From positions 1 through 25,647 of the forward strand of contig JALOAQ010000034.1 of assembly GCA_023228725.1 (NCBI GenBank): a stretch of 25,647 nt of DNA. The letters run 5' to 3'. The notes beneath the pieces are model-generated. The model made no database searches and was not told the DNA's origin. It was given only the letters and a program-made list of their open reading frames with translations. The stretch comes from Bacteroidales bacterium. GTDB lineage: Bacteria > Bacteroidota > Bacteroidia > Bacteroidales > ML635J-15. A program made the translations under genes and the position numbers. Shown here piece by piece: positions 16,196 to 24,923 of this stretch. Within the stretch, counting starts at the first letter, position 1. The number at the start of each line of letters is the position of its first letter.

Positions 16196-18907
16196 ATGAA
16201 CTTGAAAAATAAAATAATACTAGCATTAACTTTTCTCGGAATCAGCTTTCTAATGGGTTGTTCTGTTGAAAAAAACACATCTTCAAGTAGAGCTTATCAT
16301 AATCTAGTTTTAAAATATAATATTTATTTTAATGCCAACGAAGCTTATAAACGTGGAATTAATAGAATAAACTCCAATAATACAGATAATTATAACGAAA
16401 TTTTACCGGTTTTTGTTGAAAGTAAAGAAGATTTAGCAAGTTCTGCCAGTGGCGAAATGGATAAAGTTATTCAAAAAGCCTCCAAAGGAATAAAAATTCA
16501 TTCTATAACAAAAAAGCCTGACATGAGAGGCAAAAATATGTCAAAAAAAGATAGAGAATTTTATGATAAAAAGGAATTTAACAAATGGGTTGATGATTGT
16601 TATATGATTATGGGGAAAGCGTATTTTATAAAAAGAGATTATTTGCAAGCCAGATATAATTTTGAATTTATAGCACGCCAATTTCCGGAATTGGAAACTA
16701 GGCATTTTGCCAACTTATATTTAGTTAGGACATTTTCAGAAAATAGAAACTTTACGGAAGCTAAAGAAACTTTAGATTTTATTGAAGCTCAAAAAGATTT
16801 ACTAAAAAAACTTGATGCAGAATTTTCTGTTGTTTATGCAGATTATTATTTAAAACAAAAGCAATATGATGAGGCTGTTCCAAAACTTAACAGAGCAATA
16901 AAAAATACTAAAAAGAAAGCTTTAAAATATAGGTACACTTATATTTTAGCTCAGATTTATGAAAATCAAGGAAATTTAGCTCAAGCTTCAGAACTTTACG
17001 GACAGGTAGCAAAAAAAGCCAGAACTTACGAAATGGAGTTTAATGCTAGAATAAATGAAGCTAAATGTTTTATGGGACATAGTAAAAACTCTAAAGATAT
17101 TCGTAAAAAGCTGAGAAAGATGCTTAGAGACGATAAAAATATTGAATATAAAGATCAAATATATTACACTATTGCCGAAATGGACCAAAGAGCAGGACAA
17201 ACTAAAAGTGCTAAGGAAAATTATAGACTTTCTTCAGAAGCAAGTGTATCAAATGATTACCAAAAAGCTATTTCGTGTATGAAGTTAGGAGAAATATATT
17301 TTGATGAGAATGATTATAAAAATGCTCAAATATATTACGATACTTGTATGGCTTTTTTGCCCTCGACTTATGAAAAATATAGAGATATTAGATTAAGATC
17401 AAATAATTTGAATGAATTAGTAAGATATACTGATGAACTTGAATTGCAAGATAGTTTGCAGCGTTTGGCAAAAATGCCTGAAAAAGAAAGAAATAAAATT
17501 ATTGATGATATTATAGCCGAAATTGTTAAGCAAGAACAACTTGAACGCGAACAAGCCCAGCAAGACCAAATAAACTCCATGATTTTTGACCAGCAAAGAG
17601 GACATTCTATGAATAGAGTTGACGCTCCAGCTGGTGGTGGTTGGTATTTTTATAATCCGGCACAGTTGAGTTTTGGGAAAAATGAATTTAATAAAAAATG
17701 GGGAACAAGAAAAAATGAAGACCATTGGAGAAGAAAAAATAAAGCTGTTATTGATTATGACGATGATGATGATGATGACGGTGAATTGGCTGATGGTGAA
17801 ACTACGAAAAAATCTAAAGGCTCAAATAAATCAAGAGAATATTATTTGCAAGATATTCCACTCACCGATTCTGCAATGAATTTATCCCATGAACTAATTC
17901 AAGAAGCTTTGTTTAATATGGGTAGAGTGTATAAAGATAGGTTTAATGATTATCCAAAAGCCATTAGTGCATACGAAGAGCTAAATAAAAGATATGCAAA
18001 TAATGAATATTTACTTTTGACCTATTATAATCTGTATTTATTAAATAAACTAGTAAATAATTCTGCAGAAGAAACAAAATATAAAGATTTGGTAATTCAA
18101 AAATTTCCTGAAACAAATTATGCAAAATTACTTTTAAATCCTAATTTTGTGAAAGAGCTTGAGCAAAAACGCCGACAAGATGAAGACTTATATATCCAAG
18201 TTTATGACGATTATATGAGCGGAAAATTTGCTAAAGTAAATTCTATAGCTACAGATTATATTAATCAAAATCCAGATAATGTTCTAAGTGCAAATTTTGA
18301 CTTTATGAAGGTGCTTACTGTTGGTAGGACAGAGGATGAAGATGTTTTTAAAAATGCTTTAATAAGATTTATGCAGGATTATTCTGAACACGAATTATCA
18401 AATGTGGCTCAAGCTATTTTAGAGTATTTTGGAACTACAGATATTGAAGGTTTAATTGCTGATTTGAAATCCAGACCGACAGAGAGTTTGGCAAAAATTG
18501 AAACTGAAGGAGATAGTCTCGCACATAGTATTCCAAAAGAACAATTTGAATTTAACGACTTAGACGAACATTATTATGTTATTATGTTGGATCCTTCAAA
18601 AATTGATGTTAAAAGATTGAGTTTCGAAATTAGAAATTTTAATATTTTTAATTTTAGTATGAGAACCTTTAATGTAATAAATACACCATATAATTCTAAT
18701 ACAGAGCTGATTACAGTTAGAGCTTTTAAAAATCAAAGACAATCGGTTAATTACTCTAAAATGATTGCAAATAGCGATGATGTATTCTCAAAATTAGCAA
18801 ATGTACAATATAAAATATTCGTTATTTCTGCTGAAAATTTTACAAAACTCCAAAAATTAAAAAACATTAATGAATATATGCAGTTTTATAATGACAATTA
18901 TAAATAA
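16196..18907 (+). CDS. sprE: SprE/PorW-type TPR lipoprotein of the type IX secretion system
   Basis: A 903-residue protein starts with a lipoprotein signal (lipobox LMGC, Cys22) and the family's N-terminal block SSSRAYHNLVLKYNIYFNANEAYKRGI. SprE in Flavobacterium and PorW in Porphyromonas are outer-membrane lipoproteins needed for type IX secretion and, in gliders, motility. TPR-like repeats span about 130-420 (FIKRDYLQARYNFEFIARQFPE, YYLKQKQYDEAVPKLNRAIK, IYENQGNLAQASELYGQVAKKA). A charged linker with an EQLEREQAQQDQ helix follows, then the family block GGGWYFYNPAQLSFGKNEFNKKWGTRKNEDHWRR. An acidic run (DYDDDDDDDGE, near 525) comes next, with further TPRs (DYPKAISAYEELNKRY). The C-terminal 110 residues form a separate domain ending at the porX start. 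Stop and porX start share one base, so the pair is translationally coupled. Family assignment is strong. Confidence 0.9.
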   Translation: MNLKNKIILALTFLGISFLMGCSVEKNTSSSRAYHNLVLKYNIYFNANEAYKRGINRINSNNTDNYNEILPVFVESKEDLASSASGEMDKVIQKASKGIKIHSITKKPDMRGKNMSKKDREFYDKKEFNKWVDDCYMIMGKAYFIKRDYLQARYNFEFIARQFPELETRHFANLYLVRTFSENRNFTEAKETLDFIEAQKDLLKKLDAEFSVVYADYYLKQKQYDEAVPKLNRAIKNTKKKALKYRYTYILAQIYENQGNLAQASELYGQVAKKARTYEMEFNARINEAKCFMGHSKNSKDIRKKLRKMLRDDKNIEYKDQIYYTIAEMDQRAGQTKSAKENYRLSSEASVSNDYQKAISCMKLGEIYFDENDYKNAQIYYDTCMAFLPSTYEKYRDIRLRSNNLNELVRYTDELELQDSLQRLAKMPEKERNKIIDDIIAEIVKQEQLEREQAQQDQINSMIFDQQRGHSMNRVDAPAGGGWYFYNPAQLSFGKNEFNKKWGTRKNEDHWRRKNKAVIDYDDDDDDDGELADGETTKKSKGSNKSREYYLQDIPLTDSAMNLSHELIQEALFNMGRVYKDRFNDYPKAISAYEELNKRYANNEYLLLTYYNLYLLNKLVNNSAEETKYKDLVIQKFPETNYAKLLLNPNFVKELEQKRRQDEDLYIQVYDDYMSGKFAKVNSIATDYINQNPDNVLSANFDFMKVLTVGRTEDEDVFKNALIRFMQDYSEHELSNVAQAILEYFGTTDIEGLIADLKSRPTESLAKIETEGDSLAHSIPKEQFEFNDLDEHYYVIMLDPSKIDVKRLSFEIRNFNIFNFSMRTFNVINTPYNSNTELITVRAFKNQRQSVNYSKMIANSDDVFSKLANVQYKIFVISAENFTKLQKLKNINEYMQFYNDNYK

Positions 18908-20466
18908 TGGAGCAAAAGAAAATTAAAATACTTTGGGTGGATGATGAAATTGATTTGCTAAAACCTCATATTCTGTTTTTAGAGCAAAAAGGCTATGAAC
19001 TTCAAACTGCGACTAATGGTAGCGATGCAGTAACTTTGGTGCAAAACCAAGACTTCGACATGGTGTTTTTAGATGAAAATATGCCTGGTTTGAGCGGTAT
19101 GCACACTTTAGCAAAAATTAAAGCTATTTATCCTTTCTTACCTATAATTATGATTACAAAAAATGAGGAAGAAAATATAATGGACGAGGCTATTGGCTCA
19201 AAAATTAGTGATTATCTAATAAAACCGGTAAATCCAAACCAAATTTTACTTACAATCAAAAAACATATTGATAAAGAAAGACTTATAACTGAGAAAACAA
19301 CTATTGCATACCAATCAGAATTTCGAAAATTAGCAAACGAAATTAACGAAAGCATGAGTTTTAATGATTGGGTAAATGTTTATAAAAAACTTACTTATTG
19401 GGAATTAGAGCTTAGTGAAGCTAATGATAATACCATGGACGATGTTTTGAAAATGCAATATGATGAGGCTAATATTAGTTTTGCAAAATTTATAAAAAGA
19501 AATTATACGTCTTGGTTTGAAACAACTAATTCCGATAAGCCATTGACTTCGCAAAATTTATTGAAAGAAAAAGTTTTTCCAATTTTGAAAAATGGAGAAA
19601 AAGTTTTTTTTCTTTTAATGGATAATTTGAGATTTGACCATTGGAAAAGCATAGAACCTTTGCTTAGCCAATATTATAATATAGTTGAAGAAGATTTATA
19701 TTATTCAATTTTGCCTACTGCGACACAATATTCTCGAAATTCAATTTTTTCCGGGCTTATGCCTTCCGAAATTAATAAACTTTATCCACAACTTTGGAAA
19801 AATGATGATGAAGAAGGTGGTAAAAATTTATATGAAGAAGAGATGCTACAAGCTTTGATGAAAAGATATAATGTGAAAAATAGTTTGCATTTCGAGAAAG
19901 TTACAGATATTAAATTTTGTAATAGAATTTCAAATAATTTAAATTCCATATTAAATAATCAATTTGTTGTAGTTATAATAAATTTCGTGGATGCCCTCTC
20001 TCATGCACGTACCGATCAAAAAATGATGAGAGAATTGGCAAACTCTACTTCGGCGTATAGGGCAATTACAAAATCGTGGTTTAGTTTTTCGCCTTTGATA
20101 GACTTATTAAAAAACTTAGCCAAACATAAAGTGAATTTAATTATTAGCACAGATCATGGAAGTGTACAAGTTTCAAACCCTGTGAAAATTGTTGGAGATA
20201 GAGATACAAGCACAAATTTGAGATATAAATTGGGTAAAAATTTGACTTATAACGAAAAAGAAGTGTTTGAAATTCTAAATCCTAGTGAGGCTTATCTACC
20301 TAAAATAAATATTAGCTCAACTTACGCATTTGCAACGGCTAATGATTTTTTTGCCTATCCAAATAATTTTAATCATTATGTAAAATATTATAAAGATACT
20401 TTTCAGCACGGTGGAGTATCTTTACAAGAAATGATAATCCCGGTAATATGCCTAAAACCAAGATAA
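18907..20466 (+). CDS. porX: PorX-type response regulator with PglZ domain, type IX secretion regulator
   Basis: PorX regulates type IX secretion genes and has phosphodiesterase-type activity in its second domain. At 519 residues it is typical. The receiver domain (about 5-122) has acidic Asp12/Asp13, phosphoacceptor Asp56 (DMVFLDENMPG), Thr84 and Lys106 (YLIKPVNP). After a helical linker, residues 230-515 form a PglZ/alkaline-phosphatase-superfamily domain with likely metal-binding or catalytic residues. These are Asp239 (LLMDNLRFDHW), the Thr of LPTATQYSRNSIFSG (271-273), Asp362 and His366 (FVDALSH), Asp416/His417 (ISTDHGS) and His501 (FQHGG). All appear intact. It has no DNA-binding domain. 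It overlaps sprE upstream and tsaE downstream by one base each (TAATG). Assignment is strong. Confidence 0.92.
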   Translation: MEQKKIKILWVDDEIDLLKPHILFLEQKGYELQTATNGSDAVTLVQNQDFDMVFLDENMPGLSGMHTLAKIKAIYPFLPIIMITKNEEENIMDEAIGSKISDYLIKPVNPNQILLTIKKHIDKERLITEKTTIAYQSEFRKLANEINESMSFNDWVNVYKKLTYWELELSEANDNTMDDVLKMQYDEANISFAKFIKRNYTSWFETTNSDKPLTSQNLLKEKVFPILKNGEKVFFLLMDNLRFDHWKSIEPLLSQYYNIVEEDLYYSILPTATQYSRNSIFSGLMPSEINKLYPQLWKNDDEEGGKNLYEEEMLQALMKRYNVKNSLHFEKVTDIKFCNRISNNLNSILNNQFVVVIINFVDALSHARTDQKMMRELANSTSAYRAITKSWFSFSPLIDLLKNLAKHKVNLIISTDHGSVQVSNPVKIVGDRDTSTNLRYKLGKNLTYNEKEVFEILNPSEAYLPKINISSTYAFATANDFFAYPNNFNHYVKYYKDTFQHGGVSLQEMIIPVICLKPR

Positions 20467-20873
20467 TGATTGAAGTTAAAAAATTAGAAGATTTGAATCT
20501 TGCAGCTAAATTGTTTTGTGAGCAAATTGGGGATAAACGTATTTTTTTATTTTATGGCGAAATGGGAGTTGGCAAAACTACTTTTATAAAAGAAATTTGC
20601 AAAGAATTAGGCGTAAAAACTGAAGTTACAAGCCCAAGTTTTGCTATTGTCAACGAATATAATAGCGAAAAATTTGAATTAATTTATCATTTCGACTTTT
20701 ATAGGATAGAAAATATTCAAGAAATTTACGATATTGGATTTGAAGAATATATTGAGACTGATGCTCTTGTTTTTATTGAATGGCCTGAAAAACTTGAAGA
20801 ATTAATTCCGCAAAATTCAAATAATGTTTATATCACTGAAATTGAAAATTTTCAGAGAATAATTAAATGGTAA
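20466..20873 (+). CDS. tsaE: tRNA threonylcarbamoyladenosine synthesis ATPase TsaE
   Basis: TsaE is the ATPase partner of TsaB and TsaD in forming N6-threonylcarbamoyladenosine at position 37 of ANN-decoding tRNAs. I use ATG 20466, which shares one base with the porX stop. An earlier in-frame ATG at 20448 would add six residues (MPKTKI) and overlap porX further. From 20466 it has 135 residues. It shows Walker A GEMGVGKTT (31-39), the family TSPSF (55-59), HFDFYR (75-80) and FIEWPE (103-108). It matches the family's normal length. The porX-tsaE order recurs in Bacteroidota as far as I know. Assignment is firm. Confidence 0.95.
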   Translation: MIEVKKLEDLNLAAKLFCEQIGDKRIFLFYGEMGVGKTTFIKEICKELGVKTEVTSPSFAIVNEYNSEKFELIYHFDFYRIENIQEIYDIGFEEYIETDALVFIEWPEKLEELIPQNSNNVYITEIENFQRIIKW

Positions 20874-20878
20874 TTTTT

Positions 20879-20913
20879 TGTTAGAATTTTAAAAATTTTC
20901 TTTTAAAATAACA
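20879..20913 (+). terminator. AT-only inverted repeat after tsaE, possible weak terminator
   Basis: TGTTA followed after GAA by TTTTAAAA can pair with a downstream TTTTAAAA followed by TAACA, with a six-base loop and a three-base bulge. The stem is nearly all A and T, so it may be too weak to terminate. It sits between tsaE and the next promoter. Confidence 0.35.
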
Positions 20914-20920
20914 TTATTGT

Positions 20921-20950
20921 TTTGTGATAAGAATTATTTTAATATTTTTG
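20921..20950 (+). promoter_or_regulatory. Promoter of the histidine kinase gene
   Basis: TTTG (20921-20924), 18 nt, then TATTTTTG (20943-20950) matches the consensus with spacing one base short of ideal. The ATG at 20981 lies 30 nt beyond. The kinase may thus be transcribed independently of porX-tsaE. Confidence 0.7.
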
Positions 20951-20980
20951 TGAACACATACTAAGTTATATTCAGACATA

Positions 20981-22261
20981 ATGATATCTTTTACAAAAAA
21001 CCATAAGTTTAAAAATTTTTTTACTAAATTATCTTATTTTGGAATAGATGAAAATTTGCCATATCTTGAGCTTAGAAGATATAGGTTAATAAATGTTATT
21101 GTTTTTTCTGTTACATTTTTTCTAATATTTTTTACCATATTAAATTTTATAATAGGCAATCAAATTCTCGCAATTTTCGACTTGTCTTTAGTATTTTTAG
21201 TTTCTATACCTTCATTAATATTGCAGTACAAAAAATTTTATAATTTTAATAAAGTATTTATTGTTTTGGCTTTTATTGTGGGTGTGGCATTCGTTACATT
21301 TTTTAAATATGATATAAATAGACAGTCAGAATATTTATTATTAGCAGCCTCGATTATGCCAATATTTTTATTTGATAGCTGGCGTAAAAACATAATGTTT
21401 ATTTTATTTCCTATAACTTTTTTCTCTATAGTTTTTTATTTTAACTTTTTGGAATACGATAAAATACTTTTAGCCCCCAACCATATTATCTTAGCTATTT
21501 GTTTTCTTATGATTTTTGTTCTGTCTTCTCATTTTAAACAAAATATGCTGCATTTTTATAATTCCTTAGAAGAATCTAATGCAACTAAGGATAAGTTATT
21601 TAGAATAATTTCTCATGATATTAGAAACCCTTTTAATAGCTTGCTGGGTTTTAGTGAAATGCAAATGAAATTTTTACGTAATCAAGAATATGAAAAATTA
21701 GAAAAAACTAATCAGGTAATTAATTCCTCCTCAAAGCAAATATACGAACTAACACAAACATTATTAGATTGGTCTTTAACTCAAACATCTAGTTTTAAAG
21801 TAAAGCCAGAAATGTTAAATATTAATGAATTGGTTGAGCAGGTAATAAAGTTTTGTTCAATTCCGGCACGCGAAAAAGATATTGAAATAATAAGCAATTT
21901 TGGGGAACCTCTTTATATTGATATAGATAATGTAATGACTCAAATTGCTGTGAGAAATATACTTGTCAATGCCATAAAGTTTTCATATCGAAACTCTGTT
22001 ATTAAAGTTTATGTAGAAAGATTTAACGATTTTGTAAACATTAATATCGTTGATAAAGGTATTGGGATGTCTGAACAAAAACAAAAAGAAATATTTAGTA
22101 AAGAGGTAATAAGTTCAGAATATGGCACCGAAAGTGAAAGAGGCACAGGTTTAGGGCTTGTAATAAGTAAAGAATTAATAGAAAAACAAAAGGGTAAAAT
22201 TTCTGTTGAAAGTATTGAGGGTAAGGGAAGTAATTTTACAATTTGCTTGCCTTTAGCCTAA
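20981..22261 (+). CDS. Membrane-bound sensor histidine kinase
   Basis: A 426-residue histidine kinase has a short N-terminal cytoplasmic part and about six membrane segments (roughly 38-59, 62-81, 91-108, 119-132, 137-155 and 166-184). It has no large extracytoplasmic loop, so it may sense something in or near the membrane. The dimerisation/phosphotransfer domain begins about 200 with His212 (SHDIRNPFNSLLG). The ATPase domain has the N box (NILVNAIKFS, Asn330), DKGIGM (358-363) and GTGLGL (388-393). No response regulator is encoded beside it except PorX, two genes upstream. Partnership with PorX is only a hypothesis. Its 3' end converges with manC with a 4-nt gap. The kinase call is firm; its signal is unknown. 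Confidence 0.93.
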   Translation: MISFTKNHKFKNFFTKLSYFGIDENLPYLELRRYRLINVIVFSVTFFLIFFTILNFIIGNQILAIFDLSLVFLVSIPSLILQYKKFYNFNKVFIVLAFIVGVAFVTFFKYDINRQSEYLLLAASIMPIFLFDSWRKNIMFILFPITFFSIVFYFNFLEYDKILLAPNHIILAICFLMIFVLSSHFKQNMLHFYNSLEESNATKDKLFRIISHDIRNPFNSLLGFSEMQMKFLRNQEYEKLEKTNQVINSSSKQIYELTQTLLDWSLTQTSSFKVKPEMLNINELVEQVIKFCSIPAREKDIEIISNFGEPLYIDIDNVMTQIAVRNILVNAIKFSYRNSVIKVYVERFNDFVNINIVDKGIGMSEQKQKEIFSKEVISSEYGTESERGTGLGLVISKELIEKQKGKISVESIEGKGSNFTICLPLA

Positions 22262-22265
22262 AATT

Positions 22266-23345
22266 TTATTTTATATCTTCACCAAATCTCAGTTTGGCTT
22301 CATTGAGTAATTCACCAATTTGTTGTTCGTTTTCCCGCTTACAAATTAATAAAGCTTGCTCAGTATTTATAACAATATAATCTTCTAAATCGTTTAAAAT
22401 AGCTATTTTGTTTTTATCTATATTAATATAATTAGAAAAACTTTGGTTTACTAAGACTTTGTCTCCAATTACAGTATTTTCGTTTTCATCTTTGTCGTGT
22501 AGTTTGTACAGCGAATCCCAAGTTCCTAAATCAGACCAACCAAAATTTGTTTTCATAACAAAAACATTTGTAGCTTTTTCCATTACTCCAAAATCTATAG
22601 AAATACTTTTAGCATCAGAATAAATTCTATTTATTACTTTTTTTTCATCAGGTGTATTAAAACTTGCAATATTTTCATTAAATAAGTTATAATGTTCAGG
22701 TAAAAACTCTTTTAGAGCATTATCTATAACTGATGTTTTCCAAATAAAAATTCCAGAATTCCATAAAAAGTCTCCACTTTGGATAAAAAACTTAGCTAAT
22801 TCCAAATGTGGTTTTTCAGTAAAGGTTTTAGCTTTAACTATTAAATCTTCTTTTTTATTTTCCGAGAGTTGAATGTATCCATACCCGGTTGCAGGGCGGT
22901 CGGGGGTAATTCCTAAAGTTAGCATTACATTTTGAAAAGCAACATATTTTAGACCATCTTTAATATTTTGTAAAAATTCTTCTTCGTTTACAATTAAGTG
23001 GTCGGCCGGACTAACAACTATATTTGCAAGTTGGTCTTTTAAACCTATTTTAAAATTTGCATACATAATGCAAGGAGCGGTGTTTCTACGCATTGGCTCA
23101 CCTAAAATATTTTCTTTTGGAATAAGTGGAACTTGCTCTTGCACAATTTCTGTATATTCTTCGTTAGTAACTATATAAATATTTTCATTTGGCATAATTT
23201 TCGAAAACCTATCATAAGTTTGTTGTAGTAAAGTTCTGCCATTGCCTGTAATATCCAAAAATTGTTTAGGCATTGTGCTTCTGCTTATTGGCCAGAACCT
23301 GCTACCAATACCACCAGCCATAATTACGCAATAATTAAAATTCAT
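22266..23345 (-). CDS. manC: Mannose-1-phosphate guanylyltransferase
   Basis: This enzyme makes GDP-mannose from mannose 1-phosphate and GTP, feeding surface polysaccharide and glycan synthesis. The N terminus carries the nucleotidyltransferase motif MAGGIGSRFWPISR (9-22) followed by PKQFL (26-30). Further family blocks are GEPMRRNTAPCIMYA, VVSPADHLI, TLGITPDRPATGYGYIQ, TFTEKPHLELA, FLWNSGIFIWK, SIDFGVMEKA and GWSDLGTWDSLY. At 359 residues it has only the transferase part and lacks the C-terminal cupin phosphomannose isomerase domain of bifunctional ManC/AlgA proteins. It faces away from the mlaE group. Family is firm; the exact nucleotide preference is inferred from motif similarity. Confidence 0.93.
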   Translation of the reverse strand: MNFNYCVIMAGGIGSRFWPISRSTMPKQFLDITGNGRTLLQQTYDRFSKIMPNENIYIVTNEEYTEIVQEQVPLIPKENILGEPMRRNTAPCIMYANFKIGLKDQLANIVVSPADHLIVNEEEFLQNIKDGLKYVAFQNVMLTLGITPDRPATGYGYIQLSENKKEDLIVKAKTFTEKPHLELAKFFIQSGDFLWNSGIFIWKTSVIDNALKEFLPEHYNLFNENIASFNTPDEKKVINRIYSDAKSISIDFGVMEKATNVFVMKTNFGWSDLGTWDSLYKLHDKDENENTVIGDKVLVNQSFSNYINIDKNKIAILNDLEDYIVINTEQALLICKRENEQQIGELLNEAKLRFGEDIK

Positions 23346-23409
23346 AAAATTAAAATTTAAATTAATTCACAAAATACGCTTATTATTTTAAAAATCCAAG
23401 ATACTTAGT

Positions 23410-23417
23410 TAAATTTG
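23410..23417 (+). promoter_or_regulatory. -7 element TAAATTTG upstream of mlaE
   Basis: This is an exact TAnnTTTG match. Transcription would start near 23424, about 17 nt before the proposed TTG start at 23441. The -33 position holds only TTTA. Confidence 0.55.
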
Positions 23418-23440
23418 TAAAAATATTTATAAAATTTATT

Positions 23441-24174
23441 TTGTTAACAGCTTTAGGGAAATATTTGATTTTTATTATTAACGTTTTTAAAAGACCAGTT
23501 AGATTTAAAATCTTTTTAAAACGTGTAGGAGGGAAATTGAACAAATTGGAATAGATTCAATTGGTATAGTTAGCATTGTGTCTGTTTTTATGGGGGCAGT
23601 ACTTACTTTGCAAGTTGCTATTAATTTTGTTTCGCCTTTAATTCCACGTTATTTAATAGGATTAAGTGCTAGAGATACTTTTATTTTAGAGTTTTCAAGC
23701 ACTATGGTTTGTCTTATTTTAGCAGGAAAAGTTGGCTCTAATATTGCTTCCGAAGTTGGTACAATGCGAATAACAGAACAAATAGACGCTTTAGAAATTA
23801 TGGGTCTAAATTCTGCTAGTTATCTAATTTTACCAAAAATTGTTGCAGCTTTAATTACATTTCCTATACTTAGTTTGCTTAGTACAATTTTAGGAATACT
23901 AGGCGGTTTTTTAATTGCTCTAAGCACTGATGTTGTTACTGTTTATGATTATATTCACGGATTGCATTATGCATTTGTCCCATTTTATGTAACTTATTCA
24001 ATAATAAAAATTTGCTTTTTTTCTGTTATTATTACTTCAATTTCTGCATTTCAAGGTTATTATACTTTTGGAGGTGCTTTAGAAGTCGGAAAATCAAGTA
24101 CAAAAGCTGTGGTTTACAGTATTATTGTAGTTCTGTTATTTAATTTAATACTAACTAAACTTCTTTTAACATGA
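23441..24174 (+). CDS. mlaE: MlaE family lipid-transport ABC permease, apparent frameshift near 23531
   Basis: MlaE is the inner-membrane permease of ABC systems that move phospholipids between the inner and outer membranes. The N-terminal part is read in one frame: LTALGKYLIFIINVFKRP then VRFKIFLKRVGG, the family's opening helix. That frame ends at TAG 23552. The remainder (EIEQIGIDSIGIVSIV, then GAVLTLQVAINF, LEFSSTMVCLILAGKVGSNIASEVGTMRITEQIDALEIMG and NSASYLILPK) is in the -1 frame. One extra G in the GGG at 23531-23533, or a -1 shift there, joins them as KRVGG-EIEQIG, just as in homologues. With the repair it has about 244 residues, a normal length. There is no in-frame ATG before the conserved part; TTG 23441 is the best start. 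It overlaps mlaF by 4 nt (ATGA). Confidence 0.85.
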
Positions 24175-24923
24175 TTGAAGTAAAAAATATAGACAAATAT
24201 TTTGGAACAAATCATGTGTTAAAAAATCTTAGTGCTAGTTTTCAAGCTTCTAAAATAAATATGATTATTGGGAAAAGCGGTTCAGGAAAAACTGTTTTGT
24301 TAAAATCTATAATTGGTCTGCATATTCCCGAAAAGGGAGAAATATTTTTTGATAATAGAGAATTTATTAGTGCGAAATTAAATTTTAAAAGAGAAATTAG
24401 AAAAGAAATTGGAATGGTTTTTCAAGGTGGGGCATTATTTACATCTTTGAGCGTAGAAGAAAATGTAATGTTTCCCCTAAATATGTTTTCTAATATGTCT
24501 AAGGCTGAAAAACAAAATAGAGTTGATTTTTGTTTGGAAAGAGTGAATATTAAAGATGCCAACAAATTATTCCCAAGTGAATTGAGCGGAGGTATGCAAA
24601 AACGTGTAGCTATTGCCAGAGCTATTGCTTTAAATCCTAAATATTTATTTTGTGATGAACCAAATAGCGGATTAGACCCTCAAACTGCTATTTTGATAGA
24701 CCAATTAATAAAAGAAATAACAACAGAATACGGTATTACAACTATTATAAACACTCACGACATGAACTCTGTGATGGAAATTGGTGATAATATAAATTTT
24801 ATTTTTGAAGGTGAAAATATTTGGCAAGGAAATAGAGTGGAAATTTTTAATTCTGATTGTAAAGAATTAAACGATTTTGTTTTTGCATCTGAACTTTATA
24901 AAAAAATAAAACATAATATTTAA
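24171..24923 (+). CDS. mlaF: MlaF family lipid-transport ABC ATPase
   Basis: This is the ATP-hydrolysing subunit paired with MlaE. Its 250 residues contain Walker A GKSGSGKT (34-41), Q-loop Gln85 in GMVFQGGALFTSLSVEENV (a hallmark of Mla-type ATPases), signature LSGGM (138-142), Walker B YLFCDEP (158-164), the D-loop SGLDP (166-170) and switch His196 (NTHD). All catalytic residues are present. The start overlaps the mlaE stop by 4 nt, so translation is coupled. An MlaD substrate-binding gene is not seen next to it within the window. Assignment is firm for family; the transported lipid is inferred. Confidence 0.93.
   Translation: MIEVKNIDKYFGTNHVLKNLSASFQASKINMIIGKSGSGKTVLLKSIIGLHIPEKGEIFFDNREFISAKLNFKREIRKEIGMVFQGGALFTSLSVEENVMFPLNMFSNMSKAEKQNRVDFCLERVNIKDANKLFPSELSGGMQKRVAIARAIALNPKYLFCDEPNSGLDPQTAILIDQLIKEITTEYGITTIINTHDMNSVMEIGDNINFIFEGENIWQGNRVEIFNSDCKELNDFVFASELYKKIKHNI

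Noticed and set aside
17673..17879. Plus-strand open frame with a run of Met within sprE
   Set aside because: It is the shifted reading of the GATGAT acidic repeat of sprE and has no independent support.
20448..20465. ATG 20448 as start of tsaE
   Set aside because: ATG 20466 forms the same TAATG junction as its neighbours and begins the protein at the usual TsaE N terminus; the extra six residues are not typical.
23346..23390. Promoter for manC on the minus strand (TTG, about 20 nt, TATTTTG)
   Set aside because: The -7 box is one base short of TAnnTTTG, so the match is too weak to list as a feature.
23527..23533. AGGAGGG as a ribosome binding site for a shorter mlaE starting at GTG 23578
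   Set aside because: The spacing to GTG 23578 is far too long, and the conserved family sequence clearly extends upstream of it in both frames.
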